64,000 nucleotides of DNA from Psychrobacter sanguinis (GCF_020736705.1 NZ_CP085990.1:186001-250000); one strand, 5' to 3'. Positions 46,012 through 56,043 are shown, numbered from the stretch's first letter. The notes: a model not told the origin generated them from the sequence alone. Numbers and translations are program-made.

Positions 46012-46509
46012 ATGAGTAAACAAGAACAGATAGATCTTATTCGCGCCATTGTAAAAGAAGTTAAATTTGCAATGATGACCACTGTTACCGATGAAGGTCA
46101 TTTGCATGCTTGTCCTATGACGACTAGTGAAACCAGTCTAGGTGCCCGTGAAGTTTGGTTTATTGGTGATAAGACTTCTGAAGCAGTCGCCGATATCGAC
46201 AAAAATCCTCAGGTAAACTTGTCCTATGTGAGTCAGGATGGTAAAGACTATGTGTCAATCAATGGCGTAGCAGAATTGGTTGAAGATCAGACTAAATTAG
46301 ATGAGTTATGGTCGTCTATGAACAATGCTTTTTTTGAACATGGTAAAGAAGACGAAAACGTTCAACTTATCAAAGTAGTGCCTAACGGTGCAGAATACTG
46401 GCGCACTGGTAATAGTCTGGTAAATGCGGCGAAATTGGCAGCCGCTGCTCTTCAAGATGGTAAAGTTGCAGACAGCTTAGGCGAAAATGGCTCTGTTGAA
46501 TTCGACTAG
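46012..46509 (+). CDS. Pyridoxamine 5'-phosphate oxidase-like flavoprotein (general stress protein 26 type)
   Basis: 165 residues with a split-barrel flavin-binding fold. Seen: FAMMTTVTDEGHLHACPMTT (about 20-39), VWFIGDKTSEAVADIDKNPQVNLSYVS (about 52-78) and the C-terminal VPNGAEYWRTGNS. This pattern fits the Pyridox_ox_2 / stress-protein-26 family, which binds FMN or FAD and has no settled substrate. It is probably not PdxH, because it is shorter and lacks that enzyme's C-terminal motif. The start is supported by AAGGAA at about 7-nt spacing. Confidence 0.85.
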   Translation: MSKQEQIDLIRAIVKEVKFAMMTTVTDEGHLHACPMTTSETSLGAREVWFIGDKTSEAVADIDKNPQVNLSYVSQDGKDYVSINGVAELVEDQTKLDELWSSMNNAFFEHGKEDENVQLIKVVPNGAEYWRTGNSLVNAAKLAAAALQDGKVADSLGENGSVEFD

Positions 46510-46621
46510 GATTTAGTAGCCTACTTAGTAAATTGTGTGGTCAAAGTTGTTATAATGAATATGATTTTTAATTGATAACATCTTGCTAGTAATAACTCTC
46601 CTTAATCCTAATAGTATCCAT

Positions 46622-46653
46622 AAAAAAACGCCCTAATTATTAGGGCGTTTTTT
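46622..46653. terminator. Bidirectional terminator, PNPOx-like / pgsA
   Basis: ACGCCCTA (46628-46635), loop ATTAT, TAGGGCGT (46641-46648), with A and T runs on both sides. Confidence 0.92.
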
Positions 46654-46701
46654 GTGCATAATCATCGATGAACAAGGATTTATATAAAATTATTGATTAG
46701 C

Positions 46702-47364
46702 TTAATTCTGCTTCAAATAAGGCCAAGCCGCTTTCATATAAATCATCATAGACCATAAGGTGAGCACCACTGCTGCCATCATTAGAATATAGCCCAAAGT
46801 TTCAAGCGACTCTATATTTAATAGTAAAACTATAATGGCAATCATTTGGAAGGTCGTTTTTAATTTGCCTACATACGACACTGCCACACTGGTACGTGCC
46901 CCAAGCTCAGCCATCCACTCACGTAACGCTGAAACCGCAATTTCACGCGAGATAATAACAATAGCTGCAATCGACATGATAATGTTAGGGTGCCACTGTA
47001 CCAATACTATCAACGCCACGGCTACCATAAGCTTATCTGCTACGGGGTCTAAAAATCGACCGAAGGCAGAAACAATATTCATCTTACGGGCTAAATAACC
47101 ATCTAGCCAATCAGTTATCGCTGCCAAAGCAAACAATAATGTCAATAGAAGATGCCTTAACATACTGTCGCTGAAGGCATCCATATTCATGCCAATATTA
47201 GCAATAGCATTGTCTGAAATCATCGGCACCCCAATACCCAGTGCAGGTGGCCAATACGCAATTGCCACAAACAATGGAATCATTGCTATGCGAGCAATGG
47301 TCAGATTGTTCGGCAAATTAAAGATACTGGTTTCTTTATTCGGCTGTAAGGATGATTGAGTCAT
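46702..47364 (-). CDS. pgsA: CDP-diacylglycerol--glycerol-3-phosphate 3-phosphatidyltransferase
   Basis: 220 residues, longer than the 182 of E. coli because of an N-terminal extension of about 15 residues and a loop near 30-65. It makes phosphatidylglycerophosphate, committing lipids to phosphatidylglycerol. The CDP-alcohol phosphotransferase signature is complete: DWLDGYLARKMNIVSAFGRFLDPVADK (near 88-114). Four or five membrane segments follow. It lies downstream of rsmJ, uppP and tsaB on the same strand, after a 220-bp spacer with a 25-bp-period repeat. Confidence 0.92.
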   Translation of the reverse strand: MTQSSLQPNKETSIFNLPNNLTIARIAMIPLFVAIAYWPPALGIGVPMISDNAIANIGMNMDAFSDSMLRHLLLTLLFALAAITDWLDGYLARKMNIVSAFGRFLDPVADKLMVAVALIVLVQWHPNIIMSIAAIVIISREIAVSALREWMAELGARTSVAVSYVGKLKTTFQMIAIIVLLLNIESLETLGYILMMAAVVLTLWSMMIYMKAAWPYLKQN

Positions 47365-47529
47365 AGTTACTTTTAAAGAGGGTTTAATTTCAGTTAGCTT
47401 ATCATTTATACCCAGTTTTAGTAAGCCCTATTAAGTGATATCTAGTTGATGTTTAACAGCAGGTATGATGATTGCTTTAACAGGACTGTTGTATGTCTAT
47501 TAATAACATTATGCTTGTTAAAATTGTTA

Positions 47530-47573
47530 TTAAAATGCATATTAAAAGTGGTCTTTAAAATGCACATTAAAAG
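47530..47573. repeat. Direct repeat, 19-bp units, 25-bp period
   Basis: TTAAAATGCATATTAAAAG (47530-47548) and the same with one change (47555-47573). In the pgsA / rsmJ spacer. Confidence 0.75.
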
Positions 47574-47584
47574 GCTGGTTAAAC

Positions 47585-48469
47585 TTATATCTTGCGAAAG
47601 TAACCATCAAACCGTAGCACATCGTTTTGCCAACTTTCGTCCGCTTGTCTCTGGGCAAATAATGGCGCCGACACAGGTCTTTTTACCACCACTCGCCCGC
47701 CAGTTACGACTAGAGCTAACGCTAAGTCCAATAGTTTTTGTTCTTCCGTGCTGCTCGGAGGCGGCGCAATGTGATGTAAGGCTTGCATGTGTTTGCCCAC
47801 TTTCGCCCCTTTGCCTGTGACCGTGTTTTCATAGCTGTTCTCAGGAAACATGGGGTCTAAGTAAATGACATCATAAACCGTTCCAGATGCGCCAGTTTGT
47901 TTTTGATCATCGACTGGCTCCTTAAGAGACATAAACTGTGCAGAATCGTCACAAACGATAGTCAATCTTGACATCAACTTTTGCCAATTGCTCTGCTGTG
48001 ACATCAACTGCTGCTCATACATAAGCAGCAATGCCATTAGTGGATCACGCTCTAGCATAGTGACTTGAGCACCGGTACTGGCCAAGATTAAGCTATCATG
48101 CCCAAATCCAGCTGTGGCATCAAGTACGCCGCTTTTATCCGTCAGTTTACAAGCCTGCAATAATAATTCTGACTTGCGCCCGGCACTTACCACACGGCGC
48201 TGCAAACTCTGCCAATCCGGTGACACACTAATCTGATGAGTCAGTAACGAAAGCTGTGCTTTATCATCAATAATAAATATCGGTTGAGCATACTGTTCAC
48301 TAAGCTGCTTACGTACTTTTTGAGTCAGCTTTTGATCGACGGCATTGACCTGTAGAGCTAGTGGCAAATTCGCCTTTTCAACTAAGCCCTGCAATATCTG
48401 GATAACTGGCTCTACCCTAGCTAAACTAAAGTCTGAATAAATTAATGGGACATAAGCCAGATTACTCAT
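47585..48469 (-). CDS. rsmJ: 16S rRNA (guanine(1516)-N(2))-methyltransferase
   Basis: 294 residues, a little longer than E. coli RsmJ (250). It methylates G1516 of 16S rRNA using S-adenosylmethionine. The SAM-binding motif is GVLDATAGFGHDSLILA (near 115-131), followed by MLERDPLMALLL. The catalytic-type motif is YLDPMFPE (near 202), and GGRVVVKRPVSAP ends the domain. The start is 18 bp after the uppP stop, so they are probably one transcript. Confidence 0.88.
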   Translation of the reverse strand: MSNLAYVPLIYSDFSLARVEPVIQILQGLVEKANLPLALQVNAVDQKLTQKVRKQLSEQYAQPIFIIDDKAQLSLLTHQISVSPDWQSLQRRVVSAGRKSELLLQACKLTDKSGVLDATAGFGHDSLILASTGAQVTMLERDPLMALLLMYEQQLMSQQSNWQKLMSRLTIVCDDSAQFMSLKEPVDDQKQTGASGTVYDVIYLDPMFPENSYENTVTGKGAKVGKHMQALHHIAPPPSSTEEQKLLDLALALVVTGGRVVVKRPVSAPLFAQRQADESWQNDVLRFDGYFRKI

Positions 48470-48487
48470 TGCGCTGTTTTACCCTTT

Positions 48488-49339
48488 TTAACCTTGGATG
48501 TTATAACCAAATACCCAAGCGGCCAGTAGAACCATAACACCGGTAACAATACGCAACCAAGCAAAAATAGTAAAGTCACGACGGCTAACCCAATCTACCA
48601 GCCAGCGGATACATAGTAATGCCACAATAAAGGACACCACAACACCCACAGCCAGCACCACCCAATCTTCGGAGCTTGCCAACACATCTTTGTGCTTGAT
48701 CATATCAAGCAGGCCTGCACCCACAATCACCGGTATGCCTAGGAAGAAGGAAAATTCTGCGGCGGCCTTACGTGACACGCCTAACCATAGGGCGCCAATA
48801 ATAGTCGAACCTGACCGTGAGGTCCCTGGGATCAACGCCAGACACTGAAACAGACCAATCAGTAACGCATGTTTTAAGCTTACATCTTCTGCTTCTTCTG
48901 CCACCACAGGAATAGGCTTACGCTCAACATAGAATATGAGCAGACCACCCAAAATAAGCATGATTGCTACAGTATAAGGATTAAATAGATATTCCTTAAT
49001 CTGATCGGCCATGGTAAAACCAATAATCATCACCGGAATAGTAGCCACAATAAGGCTAAGTCCCAATTGACGTGGGTTTTTTAAGGCATTAGGTCCTTCA
49101 GACTTACCGGTTATTAGTCCCATTAAGGCCCCCCATAAACGGCCCCAATATTCATAAATAACCGCCAATATAGCGCCTAACTGAATGACCACAATAAATA
49201 AATCTGCTTTTTCTTTGGTCCAAAAACCCATGATGTCTGCAGATAAAATTAAATAACCGGTACTGGATATGGGTAAAAACTCAGTAATACCTTCAACAAT
49301 ACCCATGATTATTGCTTTGAAAATGAGTAATAGATCCAA
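48488..49339 (-). CDS. uppP: Undecaprenyl-diphosphatase
   Basis: 283 residues, the BacA/UppP membrane phosphatase that recycles undecaprenyl pyrophosphate for peptidoglycan synthesis. The first motif GIVEGITEFLPISSTGYLIL (near 13-32) and the second, PGTSRSGSTIIGALWLG (near 168-184), which hold the active-site Glu, Ser and Arg, are intact. About eight hydrophobic segments. The gene lies between tsaB and rsmJ; a 15-bp direct repeat (22-bp period) is in the spacer toward tsaB. Confidence 0.96.
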   Translation of the reverse strand: MDLLLIFKAIIMGIVEGITEFLPISSTGYLILSADIMGFWTKEKADLFIVVIQLGAILAVIYEYWGRLWGALMGLITGKSEGPNALKNPRQLGLSLIVATIPVMIIGFTMADQIKEYLFNPYTVAIMLILGGLLIFYVERKPIPVVAEEAEDVSLKHALLIGLFQCLALIPGTSRSGSTIIGALWLGVSRKAAAEFSFFLGIPVIVGAGLLDMIKHKDVLASSEDWVVLAVGVVVSFIVALLCIRWLVDWVSRRDFTIFAWLRIVTGVMVLLAAWVFGYNIQG

Positions 49340-49403
49340 AGTAGATTCTCGCTATGAAAAATAAAATAATATTAGGAGGGATGATTTACATTCATATTTT
49401 AGT

Positions 49404-49440
49404 CTTAAAACCATAAACTTCTGGCCTTAAGACCATAAAC
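49404..49440. repeat. Direct repeat, 15-bp units, 22-bp period
   Basis: CTTAAAACCATAAAC (49404-49418) and CTTAAGACCATAAAC (49426-49440), 14 of 15 identical. In the uppP / tsaB spacer. Confidence 0.75.
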
Positions 49441-49463
49441 ATTAGACTTGATTCGATTAGAAC

Positions 49464-50141
49464 TTAGGCTTTGCCTTGTTCTTTCAGCGTTTTCCACGCG
49501 TCGTTACGCAAGTATACCGGAAGCGCTTGCTCAGCAGACACGCCCCCTGACTGCAAATATTGAGCGATGCCTAGCTTAGCAAGTGTTACTGCATTAGGCG
49601 TCGTTTCAGGGTACACAGATTGATTTTGCTGTGCCTTTAATAAATTAGCACCATTACCTGCTATCGGCAAAACCTGTTCGGTACTTTGCTCATAGTCTAA
49701 TAGCTGCTCTGAACTACCCTCTGCTAAAGTCATGGTCTGTGAATTCGGATTTAGCTGATATTGAGCAAAATATACTTGCTTCATACGGGCATCAAAAGCA
49801 GCGTAAACTTGCTCTACTTTTTGCTGCTCATAGGCAGCTTGGGCTATTGCTGCCAGACTTGACACACCCAAACAAGGTAGGTCATGCGCTACAGACAGAG
49901 CTTGTACCACCGCAGTATTAATTCGAATGCCACTAAAAGGACCCGGACCACGATTGAAGATTAAAGCAGTTATATCACTAAGTTTAATCTCAGCTTCCTT
50001 TAATGCTGCATCAATCATGGGCAGTATAAGTTGGGTTTGCTCACGTTTCCCAGGCTCAGTATGACAACTTAGAACCTGTAGCTGTCTATCCACTACTGCT
50101 ACAGAACATTGATCGAAAACGGTATCTACTGCCAAAAACAT
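49464..50141 (-). CDS. tsaB: tRNA threonylcarbamoyladenosine synthesis protein TsaB
   Basis: 225 residues of the ASKHA (Kae1/YeaZ) fold without a catalytic metal site. It forms the TsaBDE complex that modifies A37 of ANN-decoding tRNAs. The start MFLAVDTVFDQCSVAVV and the central FNRGPGPFSGIRINTAVVQAL (near 87-107) are the family marks. A terminator hairpin lies about 165 bp upstream, so it begins a new transcription unit relative to the DUF937 gene. Confidence 0.92.
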   Translation of the reverse strand: MFLAVDTVFDQCSVAVVDRQLQVLSCHTEPGKREQTQLILPMIDAALKEAEIKLSDITALIFNRGPGPFSGIRINTAVVQALSVAHDLPCLGVSSLAAIAQAAYEQQKVEQVYAAFDARMKQVYFAQYQLNPNSQTMTLAEGSSEQLLDYEQSTEQVLPIAGNGANLLKAQQNQSVYPETTPNAVTLAKLGIAQYLQSGGVSAEQALPVYLRNDAWKTLKEQGKA

Positions 50142-50290
50142 GAGGGCCTCTTTAAACGCTAAAATGCAAAATATATCTTACAGGGTTGCCAGATTAAGTC
50201 GCATTATCATACCACTAGCCTTGGCTTTGATAAATCGATTGTTATACCATTCTGCCAATTCTCATCTTAAATTCACATAAGCCTAACAAT

Positions 50291-50326
50291 AAAAAAGCCA
50301 AACTGCTAATTTAAAGCAGTCTGGCT
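50291..50326 (-). terminator. Terminator of the DUF937 gene
   Basis: Minus-strand AGCCAGACTGCT, 7-nt loop, AGCAGTTTGGCT with one mismatch, then six T. It lies about 60 bp after the DUF937 stop. Confidence 0.85.
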
Positions 50327-50387
50327 GATTCATTATGTCTCTCAAACTGAATAGCAATCCAATTTTCGATCTAACTATTAATCCGTA

Positions 50388-51080
50388 CTATTTAGGAAGA
50401 GAAGCTGAGATTTGACTCAAAATATCCTCAATCTCATTATTGGCTTCTTTTTCTTTGGCTAAGTCACCCTCTGGCGTCAACTGGTTCACAATCTCAGGTA
50501 ACAACTCGGCTAGGCCCTGGCGCACTTCAGTTTCATCTGCCCCAGTGGTCTGAACGACGTGATGAATCTCTTGCTCATCAAATAGTTTATTTATTTGATT
50601 AGGATCAAGATTCTCATTTTGCTGTTGAGTACTCATCCATGACTGAGCTTGATTACCAAAACCCATTTCTTGAATTTTGTTTAGTGCCCCAGATAAGCCG
50701 CCATTACGCTGAATCCAATTAAGTGCAATCGGCATAAGGGCAGCCACCAACATAGCTTTACCGCCACCTGAGCGAGCGCCACGGCTATTGCCGCCTAAGA
50801 CGCTACCTAAGATACTGCCTAAACCGCCAGTATTGCGATTGCCGCCCATCTGACCACCCAGCACACCGCCTATTAAGTCATCTAATCCAAAGCCATTGTC
50901 TTGTGCTTGGTTTTGAGTACGATGTGCTTGATTGTTACCCCCTAAGACCCTACCTAGAATATCACCTAACCCACCAGTAGGACGAGGTTGAATACGCTGA
51001 TTTACTGGGTTACGTCTTGCATCTTCTGGATCCATTGCTTGACGAGCAACTTGAGTAATTAAATTCCCTAATAAACTCAT
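50388..51080 (-). CDS. YidB-like DUF937 protein with internal Gly-rich repeats
   Basis: 230 residues. The N-terminal half is Gly/Asn/Gln/Arg-rich with three related units: GGLGDILGRVLGGN (about 36), GFGLDDLIGGVLGGQ (about 62) and GGLGSILGSVLGGN (about 84). The second half is the DUF937 domain: MLVAALMPIALNWIQRNGGLSGALNKIQEMGFG, QAQSWM, and a helical end. Function is unknown; no signal peptide is clear, though it starts with a hydrophobic LLGNLI segment. GGAG lies about 9 nt upstream of the ATG. It may bind or form a repetitive surface; that is inference only. Confidence 0.8.
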   Translation of the reverse strand: MSLLGNLITQVARQAMDPEDARRNPVNQRIQPRPTGGLGDILGRVLGGNNQAHRTQNQAQDNGFGLDDLIGGVLGGQMGGNRNTGGLGSILGSVLGGNSRGARSGGGKAMLVAALMPIALNWIQRNGGLSGALNKIQEMGFGNQAQSWMSTQQQNENLDPNQINKLFDEQEIHHVVQTTGADETEVRQGLAELLPEIVNQLTPEGDLAKEKEANNEIEDILSQISASLPK

Positions 51081-51144
51081 ATAATCTCCTTAATACCTTC
51101 AAAATATTCAATAATTGGTCGTACTATTTTCAGTCTATAAACTA

Positions 51145-51186
51145 CTAAATTAATGTCATTAAATTGATGTCACTAAATTAGTACGG
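51145..51186. repeat. Three 14-bp tandem units
   Basis: CTAAATTAATGTCA, TTAAATTGATGTCA and CTAAATTAGTACGG at 51145, 51159 and 51173; the third is degenerate. Confidence 0.7.
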
Positions 51187-51340
51187 CTGACATCAGCACT
51201 AATATATAGGTTATTGTTGACTAAAGCAGACAGACTGAAGCTAGCTGATTGTAATCAAGCTTAACACTTAATTGTGTGCTATTTAAAATGCTATTTTTAT
51301 GTGATTTGTTATCTAACTCTTACTCGTTCCACTTTCAACG

Positions 51341-51772
51341 CTAGGCCCACCGAGTGAGTACTTTTAATTGTCGCCAAGTGTCGGCCTCTACTTGGTCTTT
51401 CCATATCACAACTGTTTCTCTTTTTATCATCGGCTGCTGTGTATCAAAAACCAGTTGTACACAGTGCGGAAAGCTTTGACTCTTTATCAGCTGCGCCTGC
51501 CATAATATTGGCTGATGACGTCCCTGACTCAGTAATTGCCAATAGCTATTCACATTATCGAGATTGGATCCCGTAATATGTAGGAGCTGATTGCGACTTT
51601 TAATAATCGCAAAAACACAAAGTAGCATGGTTATCAGAGCCACTACCCATAGCCCATAAAATGGCAGCGCAGTGCTACTAACCATGCTCATTATCGCCAC
51701 GAAAAATCCAATGTAATAGAGTCGTTGCCACCCGCTTTTATGAGTTATCTCTATCACCAACTGACGGCTCAT
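51341..51772 (-). CDS. ygfX: YgfX-like membrane protein, partner of SdhE
   Basis: 143 residues, two adjacent membrane helices near 18-58 (IGFFVAIMSMV, LWVVALITMLL), then a soluble region rich in Trp and Gln. This layout, and its position just downstream of the SdhE gene, match YgfX (CptA), whose partner is SdhE (CptB) in other gammaproteobacteria. Sequence similarity in the family is low, so the call rests on the layout and operon. There are 58 bp between the sdhE stop and the ygfX start. Confidence 0.65.
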   Translation of the reverse strand: MSRQLVIEITHKSGWQRLYYIGFFVAIMSMVSSTALPFYGLWVVALITMLLCVFAIIKSRNQLLHITGSNLDNVNSYWQLLSQGRHQPILWQAQLIKSQSFPHCVQLVFDTQQPMIKRETVVIWKDQVEADTWRQLKVLTRWA

Positions 51773-51830
51773 GCTGTCTGTCTATTTGATAAGACTTTTG
51801 GCTCATGGCAGATATAGAATTGCCTCAAAT

Positions 51831-52100
51831 CTAAGATAAATCACCATGTTGTAAGGTTTTAAGCTTTAATACCAAATCCGCTACCTTTGAATCCTCTGGT
51901 GTATCTTGATTCATAAAATAGTTAAGCAGATCAGGGTCTTCATAAGTTAACAGCTTGGCAAAAGTTGCCTGTTCGTCTTCATCAGCCGTTAAATAATGCT
52001 GTTTAACATAAGGGTCAATATAAAAGTCCAACTCTTTTAATCCGCGGCGGGCTTGATAGATAACTCTGCGCTGCTCGTTGGTAGGCTCTGGTTGTGTCAT
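51831..52100 (-). CDS. sdhE: FAD assembly factor SdhE
   Basis: 89 residues from the ATG at 52100, chosen because GGAG lies 9 nt upstream; a TTG at 52115 would add five. It promotes covalent FAD attachment to succinate dehydrogenase. The RRGLKELD motif (near 23, family RGxxE), FAKLLTYEDPDLLNYFM and the compact all-helical length are typical. Downstream is a YgfX-like gene, the usual partner. sdhE lies 94 bp after the folP stop. Confidence 0.88.
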   Translation of the reverse strand: MTQPEPTNEQRRVIYQARRGLKELDFYIDPYVKQHYLTADEDEQATFAKLLTYEDPDLLNYFMNQDTPEDSKVADLVLKLKTLQHGDLS

Positions 52101-52194
52101 ATTAAGCTGCTCCAAAATATAATGTAAAATTGCGGTTTATAAGGTACTTGCTATCATAGATGTATTTTATTAAAGGTGTATTATTTCAATAAAT

Positions 52195-53091
52195 TTATTG
52201 GTTTAACTGCTGCCATAAAGCAACTGCCTGCATGGTCAATCCCACATTATGGGTACGCACTATACTGGCCCCTTGCTGATAAGCCAGTAAGGCAGCAGCC
52301 ATACCTACGCCGTCTCTATCAATGGCCTTATGATTATCAAAAGCGGGTAATTGAGTATTGCTGAGCACTTCGCCCAAAAACCGCTTACGTGAAACACCGA
52401 ATAAAATAGGCAACTGTAGCTGATGTAGCTCAGTTAATTGATTCAAGAGTATTTTGTGGTGCTCATAATCTTTGGCGAAACCAAAACCTGTATCGATAAT
52501 AATATTACTGCGCTTTACGCCAGCTTGGATAGCACAATCGATACGCTGCTTTAACTCTGTGATCACCTCTTGTAGCACATCAGTATAATGAGCTTTGGAA
52601 GTCATCGTAGTCGGCTCCCCTCGCATGTGCATCAGTACTACAGGGATATCGAGCTTAGCGGCCATCTGTGGCGCGCCTGTACGAGTTAACGCTCTCACAT
52701 CATTCCAGATATCCGCACCTACTTGTACCGCCTGCTCTATAACTTGCGGTGAACTGGTATCAATAGACACCCAAAACTCATCCCCAAACTGCTGACGTAT
52801 CGCTTCTACTACAGGGACTACACGAGCACACTCTTCTTCTTCTGCGACGAGACTGGCATTTGGACGGGTGGACTCACCCCCAATATCAATAATAGTCGCA
52901 CCCTCATTTAGCATTTGCTCACAATGATGGAGAGCTGCTTCTACATTATTAAATTTCCCACCATCCGAAAAAGAATCTGGTGTGACATTCAAGATACCCA
53001 TAATATGTGGCTGAGACAGATCCAATTGCTTGGTATTACCCTGCAAAGTTCTAGCCTCAATAATGCGTTTCGGAAAAGGATGTAAATGCAT
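52195..53091 (-). CDS. folP: Dihydropteroate synthase
   Basis: 298 residues, TIM barrel. It joins p-aminobenzoate to the dihydropterin diphosphate in folate synthesis and is the sulfonamide target. Both signatures are present: MGILNVTPDSFSDGGKF (near 31-47) and DIGGESTRPNA (near 69). IIIDTGFGFAKDYEHH (near 200) and ILFGVSRKRFLGEVL (near 225) complete the pterin site. No extra insertion near the first signature, the place of known sulfonamide-resistance changes, was noticed. It lies 555 bp downstream of ftsH, behind the ftsH terminator. Confidence 0.96.
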   Translation of the reverse strand: MHLHPFPKRIIEARTLQGNTKQLDLSQPHIMGILNVTPDSFSDGGKFNNVEAALHHCEQMLNEGATIIDIGGESTRPNASLVAEEEECARVVPVVEAIRQQFGDEFWVSIDTSSPQVIEQAVQVGADIWNDVRALTRTGAPQMAAKLDIPVVLMHMRGEPTTMTSKAHYTDVLQEVITELKQRIDCAIQAGVKRSNIIIDTGFGFAKDYEHHKILLNQLTELHQLQLPILFGVSRKRFLGEVLSNTQLPAFDNHKAIDRDGVGMAAALLAYQQGASIVRTHNVGLTMQAVALWQQLNQ

Positions 53092-53646
53092 AATAACTAT
53101 TCTTCTAATTCTATATTAGTAAACCTGCCACTCGCAGATCTAAAACTGTATTATTTAATCTAAAACATTGCACCGTCATTGGTCGTGCAGTAATAAACCT
53201 ATAACTACTATAAGCTTCACAGGCTTCGTATTTTAACAGATATAAAAGGTGATAGTGACTCAATAGCTAGCCATATTGACAGTGAACCCATTTAAGCCAA
53301 TTAATTTCGGCAAATTAATCTTAGACAACTAGTATTAGACAATTAATACCACTCACTCTTTATCAACTAATATCCTTGAACCAATTTCAACGAATCAATC
53401 CTAGCAAAGTAATAATTAACCGTAGACTTCATAACCGTAAACCAAAGACACCCAGTAGCTTAAATACAGTGGCTTAAATACTGCACTTCAAATACCGCAG
53501 TTCAAATAATGGTTTCTAACTCAAAAATGACTAACAGAATAGCTAGCGACATGGCAAGTGGTACAAAATAACTGGCAATAAAAAAGGCACTTTCAGTCGA
53601 AAGTGCCTTTTTTTTACTACTCACTACAAATCACGATTTACGCGGA
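53092..53646. other. Intergenic region folP / ftsH with 14-bp tandem repeats
   Basis: 555 bp. The ftsH terminator is at 53580-53615. A degenerate tandem array (53460-53511) has units TTAAATACAGTGGC, TTAAATACTGCACT, TCAAATACCGCAGT and TCAAATAATGG. The folP promoter must lie here; not located. No gene seen. Confidence 0.6.
53580..53615 (-). terminator. ftsH terminator
   Basis: GGCACTTTC, loop AGTC, GAAAGTGCC, with A and T runs on both sides; strong. Confidence 0.92.
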
Positions 53647-55554
53647 CTACATCGCTGGTAATGGTGGCGGCGTTGGTCCAGAGCTTGAATCTGATGGCCC
53701 TAGTATTTCTTTTTTAGGGGTCACATCTTTTTCCTGATAATTGCGCGGCTCACGTGGCTCATTACCTGCCAAGATATCCTGTAATTGATCTCTATCAATG
53801 GTTTCCCATTTCATTAGCGCATCAACCATGGCATGCATCTTATCTTGATTCGCTTCGATGATTTCACGAGCAATATCGTACTGCTCTTCTAGTATGCGAC
53901 GAATCTCTTCATCAACCTTTTGTTGAGTGGCTTCAGAAATAGAACGCGCACCTGCACCAAAGTAACCTTGTGATGCATCATCATCTTCATAGACCATAAT
54001 ACCTAGCGCATCAGACATACCATATTTGGTCACCATAGCTCGTGCCATTTTGGTAGCACGCTCAAAGTCATTAGAAGCACCTGTGGTTTTTTGATTTTCA
54101 AATATTTCTTCAGCAATACGGCCACCGAACAAAATTGAAATATCATTTAGCATCTTCGACTTATCCATGCTGGTCTGATCGAACTCAGGCAGCTGCCAAG
54201 TCACACCCAAAGCCCAACCACGTGGCATGATAGTCACTTTATGCACCGGATCAGTACCTGGTAGCATTTCAGCGACTAGAGCATGACCTGCCTCATGATA
54301 AGCGGTCGCACGGCGCTCTTCTTCACGCAGTACCATAGACTTACGCTCAGGACCCATAAATAGCTTGTCTTTAGCGTCTTCAAAGTCATTCATGTCAACA
54401 CTGGTCTTATTACGACGAGCGGCAAACAAAGCAGCTTCGTTAACCAAGTTAGCAATCTGCGCACCACTAAAGCCTGGCGTACCGCGAGCTAACGCATTGA
54501 CATCCACACCAACTGTCGCTGGTAACTTACGTAAATGAACTTTTAAGATTTCTTCACGACCCTTAATGTCTGGCAGACCCACATGCACCTGACGGTCAAA
54601 ACGACCTGGACGTAATAATGCTTTATCCAGAACATCCGCACGGTTAGTGGCCGCAATAACGATAATACCGTCATTACCTTCAAACCCATCCATCTCAACC
54701 AATAATTGGTTTAGGGTCTGTTCACGTTCATCATTACCACCGCCCATACCCGTACCACGGCTACGGCCTACAGCATCAATCTCATCAATAAAGATGATAC
54801 AAGGGGCATTCTTCTTAGCTTGTTCGAACATATCGCGAACACGTGAGGCACCAACACCGACAAACATTTCAACGAAGTCAGAACCTGAAATTGAGAAGAA
54901 CGGTACTTTGGCTTCACCAGCAATGGCTTTTGCCAATAAAGTTTTACCGGTACCTGGAGGACCAACCATCAAGATACCACGAGGAATAGTGGCACCAAGC
55001 TTAGTGAATTTGTCAGGATCTTTTAGGAAATCAACGACCTCAACAACTTCTTCTTTGGCTTCTTCAGCACCCGCCACATCATTAAAGGTCACTTTGATTT
55101 GATCTTCACCCAACATTTTTGCTTTTGACTTACCAAAGCTCATCGGACCGCCCGCTTTGCCGCCGGCGCCACCTTGCATGTTACGCATGAAGAATAAGAA
55201 GATACCGATAATAAGCAGAACAGGGAAGCTTGCAATCAATAATTGCATCATGACGCTTTGGCGTTCAGGGGCGGCGCCCTGCACCTCAACTTTATGCTTA
55301 CGTAATGTAGGCATTAACTGATCGTCAGCCACGGCAGGTACAACGGTCTCGAATTCCGAGCCGTTAACTTTTTCGCCAGTGATTTGTTCACCATCGATTT
55401 TGACGCTTTTTATCTGGTCTTCAGTGACTTGAGTTACAAACTCAGAGTAATTAAGCGTATCAGGCTCATTACTGCTATCAAAGTTGCTAAATACCAGCAC
55501 TAATACGCCGATAACAACTAGCCACAATAAGGTATTTTTTACCATGTCGCTCAC
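53647..55554 (-). CDS. ftsH: ATP-dependent zinc metalloprotease FtsH
   Basis: 635 residues. A membrane-anchored AAA+ protease that degrades membrane and regulatory proteins. Two membrane segments: [15 protein letters not shown] (about 8-24) and [18 protein letters not shown] (about 105-122). The AAA domain has Walker A GPPGTGKT near 197 and Walker [10 protein letters not shown] near 255; the zinc site HEAGH is near 420 with a second Glu/Asp ligand downstream. The tail is Pro-rich ([13 protein letters not shown]). In E. coli it follows rlmE directly; here a 489-bp gap separates them. Confidence 0.97.
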   Translation of the reverse strand: MSDMVKNTLLWLVVIGVLVLVFSNFDSSNEPDTLNYSEFVTQVTEDQIKSVKIDGEQITGEKVNGSEFETVVPAVADDQLMPTLRKHKVEVQGAAPERQSVMMQLLIASFPVLLIIGIFLFFMRNMQGGAGGKAGGPMSFGKSKAKMLGEDQIKVTFNDVAGAEEAKEEVVEVVDFLKDPDKFTKLGATIPRGILMVGPPGTGKTLLAKAIAGEAKVPFFSISGSDFVEMFVGVGASRVRDMFEQAKKNAPCIIFIDEIDAVGRSRGTGMGGGNDEREQTLNQLLVEMDGFEGNDGIIVIAATNRADVLDKALLRPGRFDRQVHVGLPDIKGREEILKVHLRKLPATVGVDVNALARGTPGFSGAQIANLVNEAALFAARRNKTSVDMNDFEDAKDKLFMGPERKSMVLREEERRATAYHEAGHALVAEMLPGTDPVHKVTIMPRGWALGVTWQLPEFDQTSMDKSKMLNDISILFGGRIAEEIFENQKTTGASNDFERATKMARAMVTKYGMSDALGIMVYEDDDASQGYFGAGARSISEATQQKVDEEIRRILEEQYDIAREIIEANQDKMHAMVDALMKWETIDRDQLQDILAGNEPREPRNYQEKDVTPKKEILGPSDSSSGPTPPPLPAM

Positions 55555-56043
55555 AAGCTATACCATCCCTTACTTATTGATGTATTCAAAATTCTGCCTA
55601 ATCTCGCATTATAGCATGAGACAAAAAAACAACTATGGCTCGTCACCGTGTTAATACACCCATTGATTATTCTGTCATCAATTTTTTATAATATTTCTGA
55701 CAGAATTTAGCAGTATTAACAAATACCAGCTTAATGAACCATTGCTTCTACCTCTCTTTATTAGGTCAACCTCGTTATTTATCAAGCATAAACCAAATAA
55801 TAATATCCAAATAAAAGCACAAGTTGCTAAAGTTGCTGTTGCCCTCGCCATACTACAGGGTCATATAGGGTCTGATATCGTTGTCAATTAAGTCATAAAT
55901 CTAACTTAACATTTATCTATAATACAAATACCCATAATACAGAGCCGATCTATAAATTCAGTAAACTTAGTTCTATAGCCTCAATTTCATAAGTTTAGAT
56001 CTATAGGTTGGATAATATTGAGACAGCCTTTTACCTTCTGTCT
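55555..56043. other. Intergenic region ftsH / rlmE with degenerate repeats
   Basis: 489 bp, both neighbours on the minus strand. Direct repeats: TAAACTTAGTTCTATAG (55962-55978) and TAAGTTTAGATCTATAG (55990-56006), 14 of 17 identical at 28 bp; and ATAATACA at 55919 and 55934, 15 bp apart. The ftsH promoter is probably here. No gene seen. Confidence 0.55.

Noticed and set aside
54647..55102. 151-codon open frame on the plus strand
   Set aside because: Antisense to the FtsH AAA domain; reads as a mirror of its codons.
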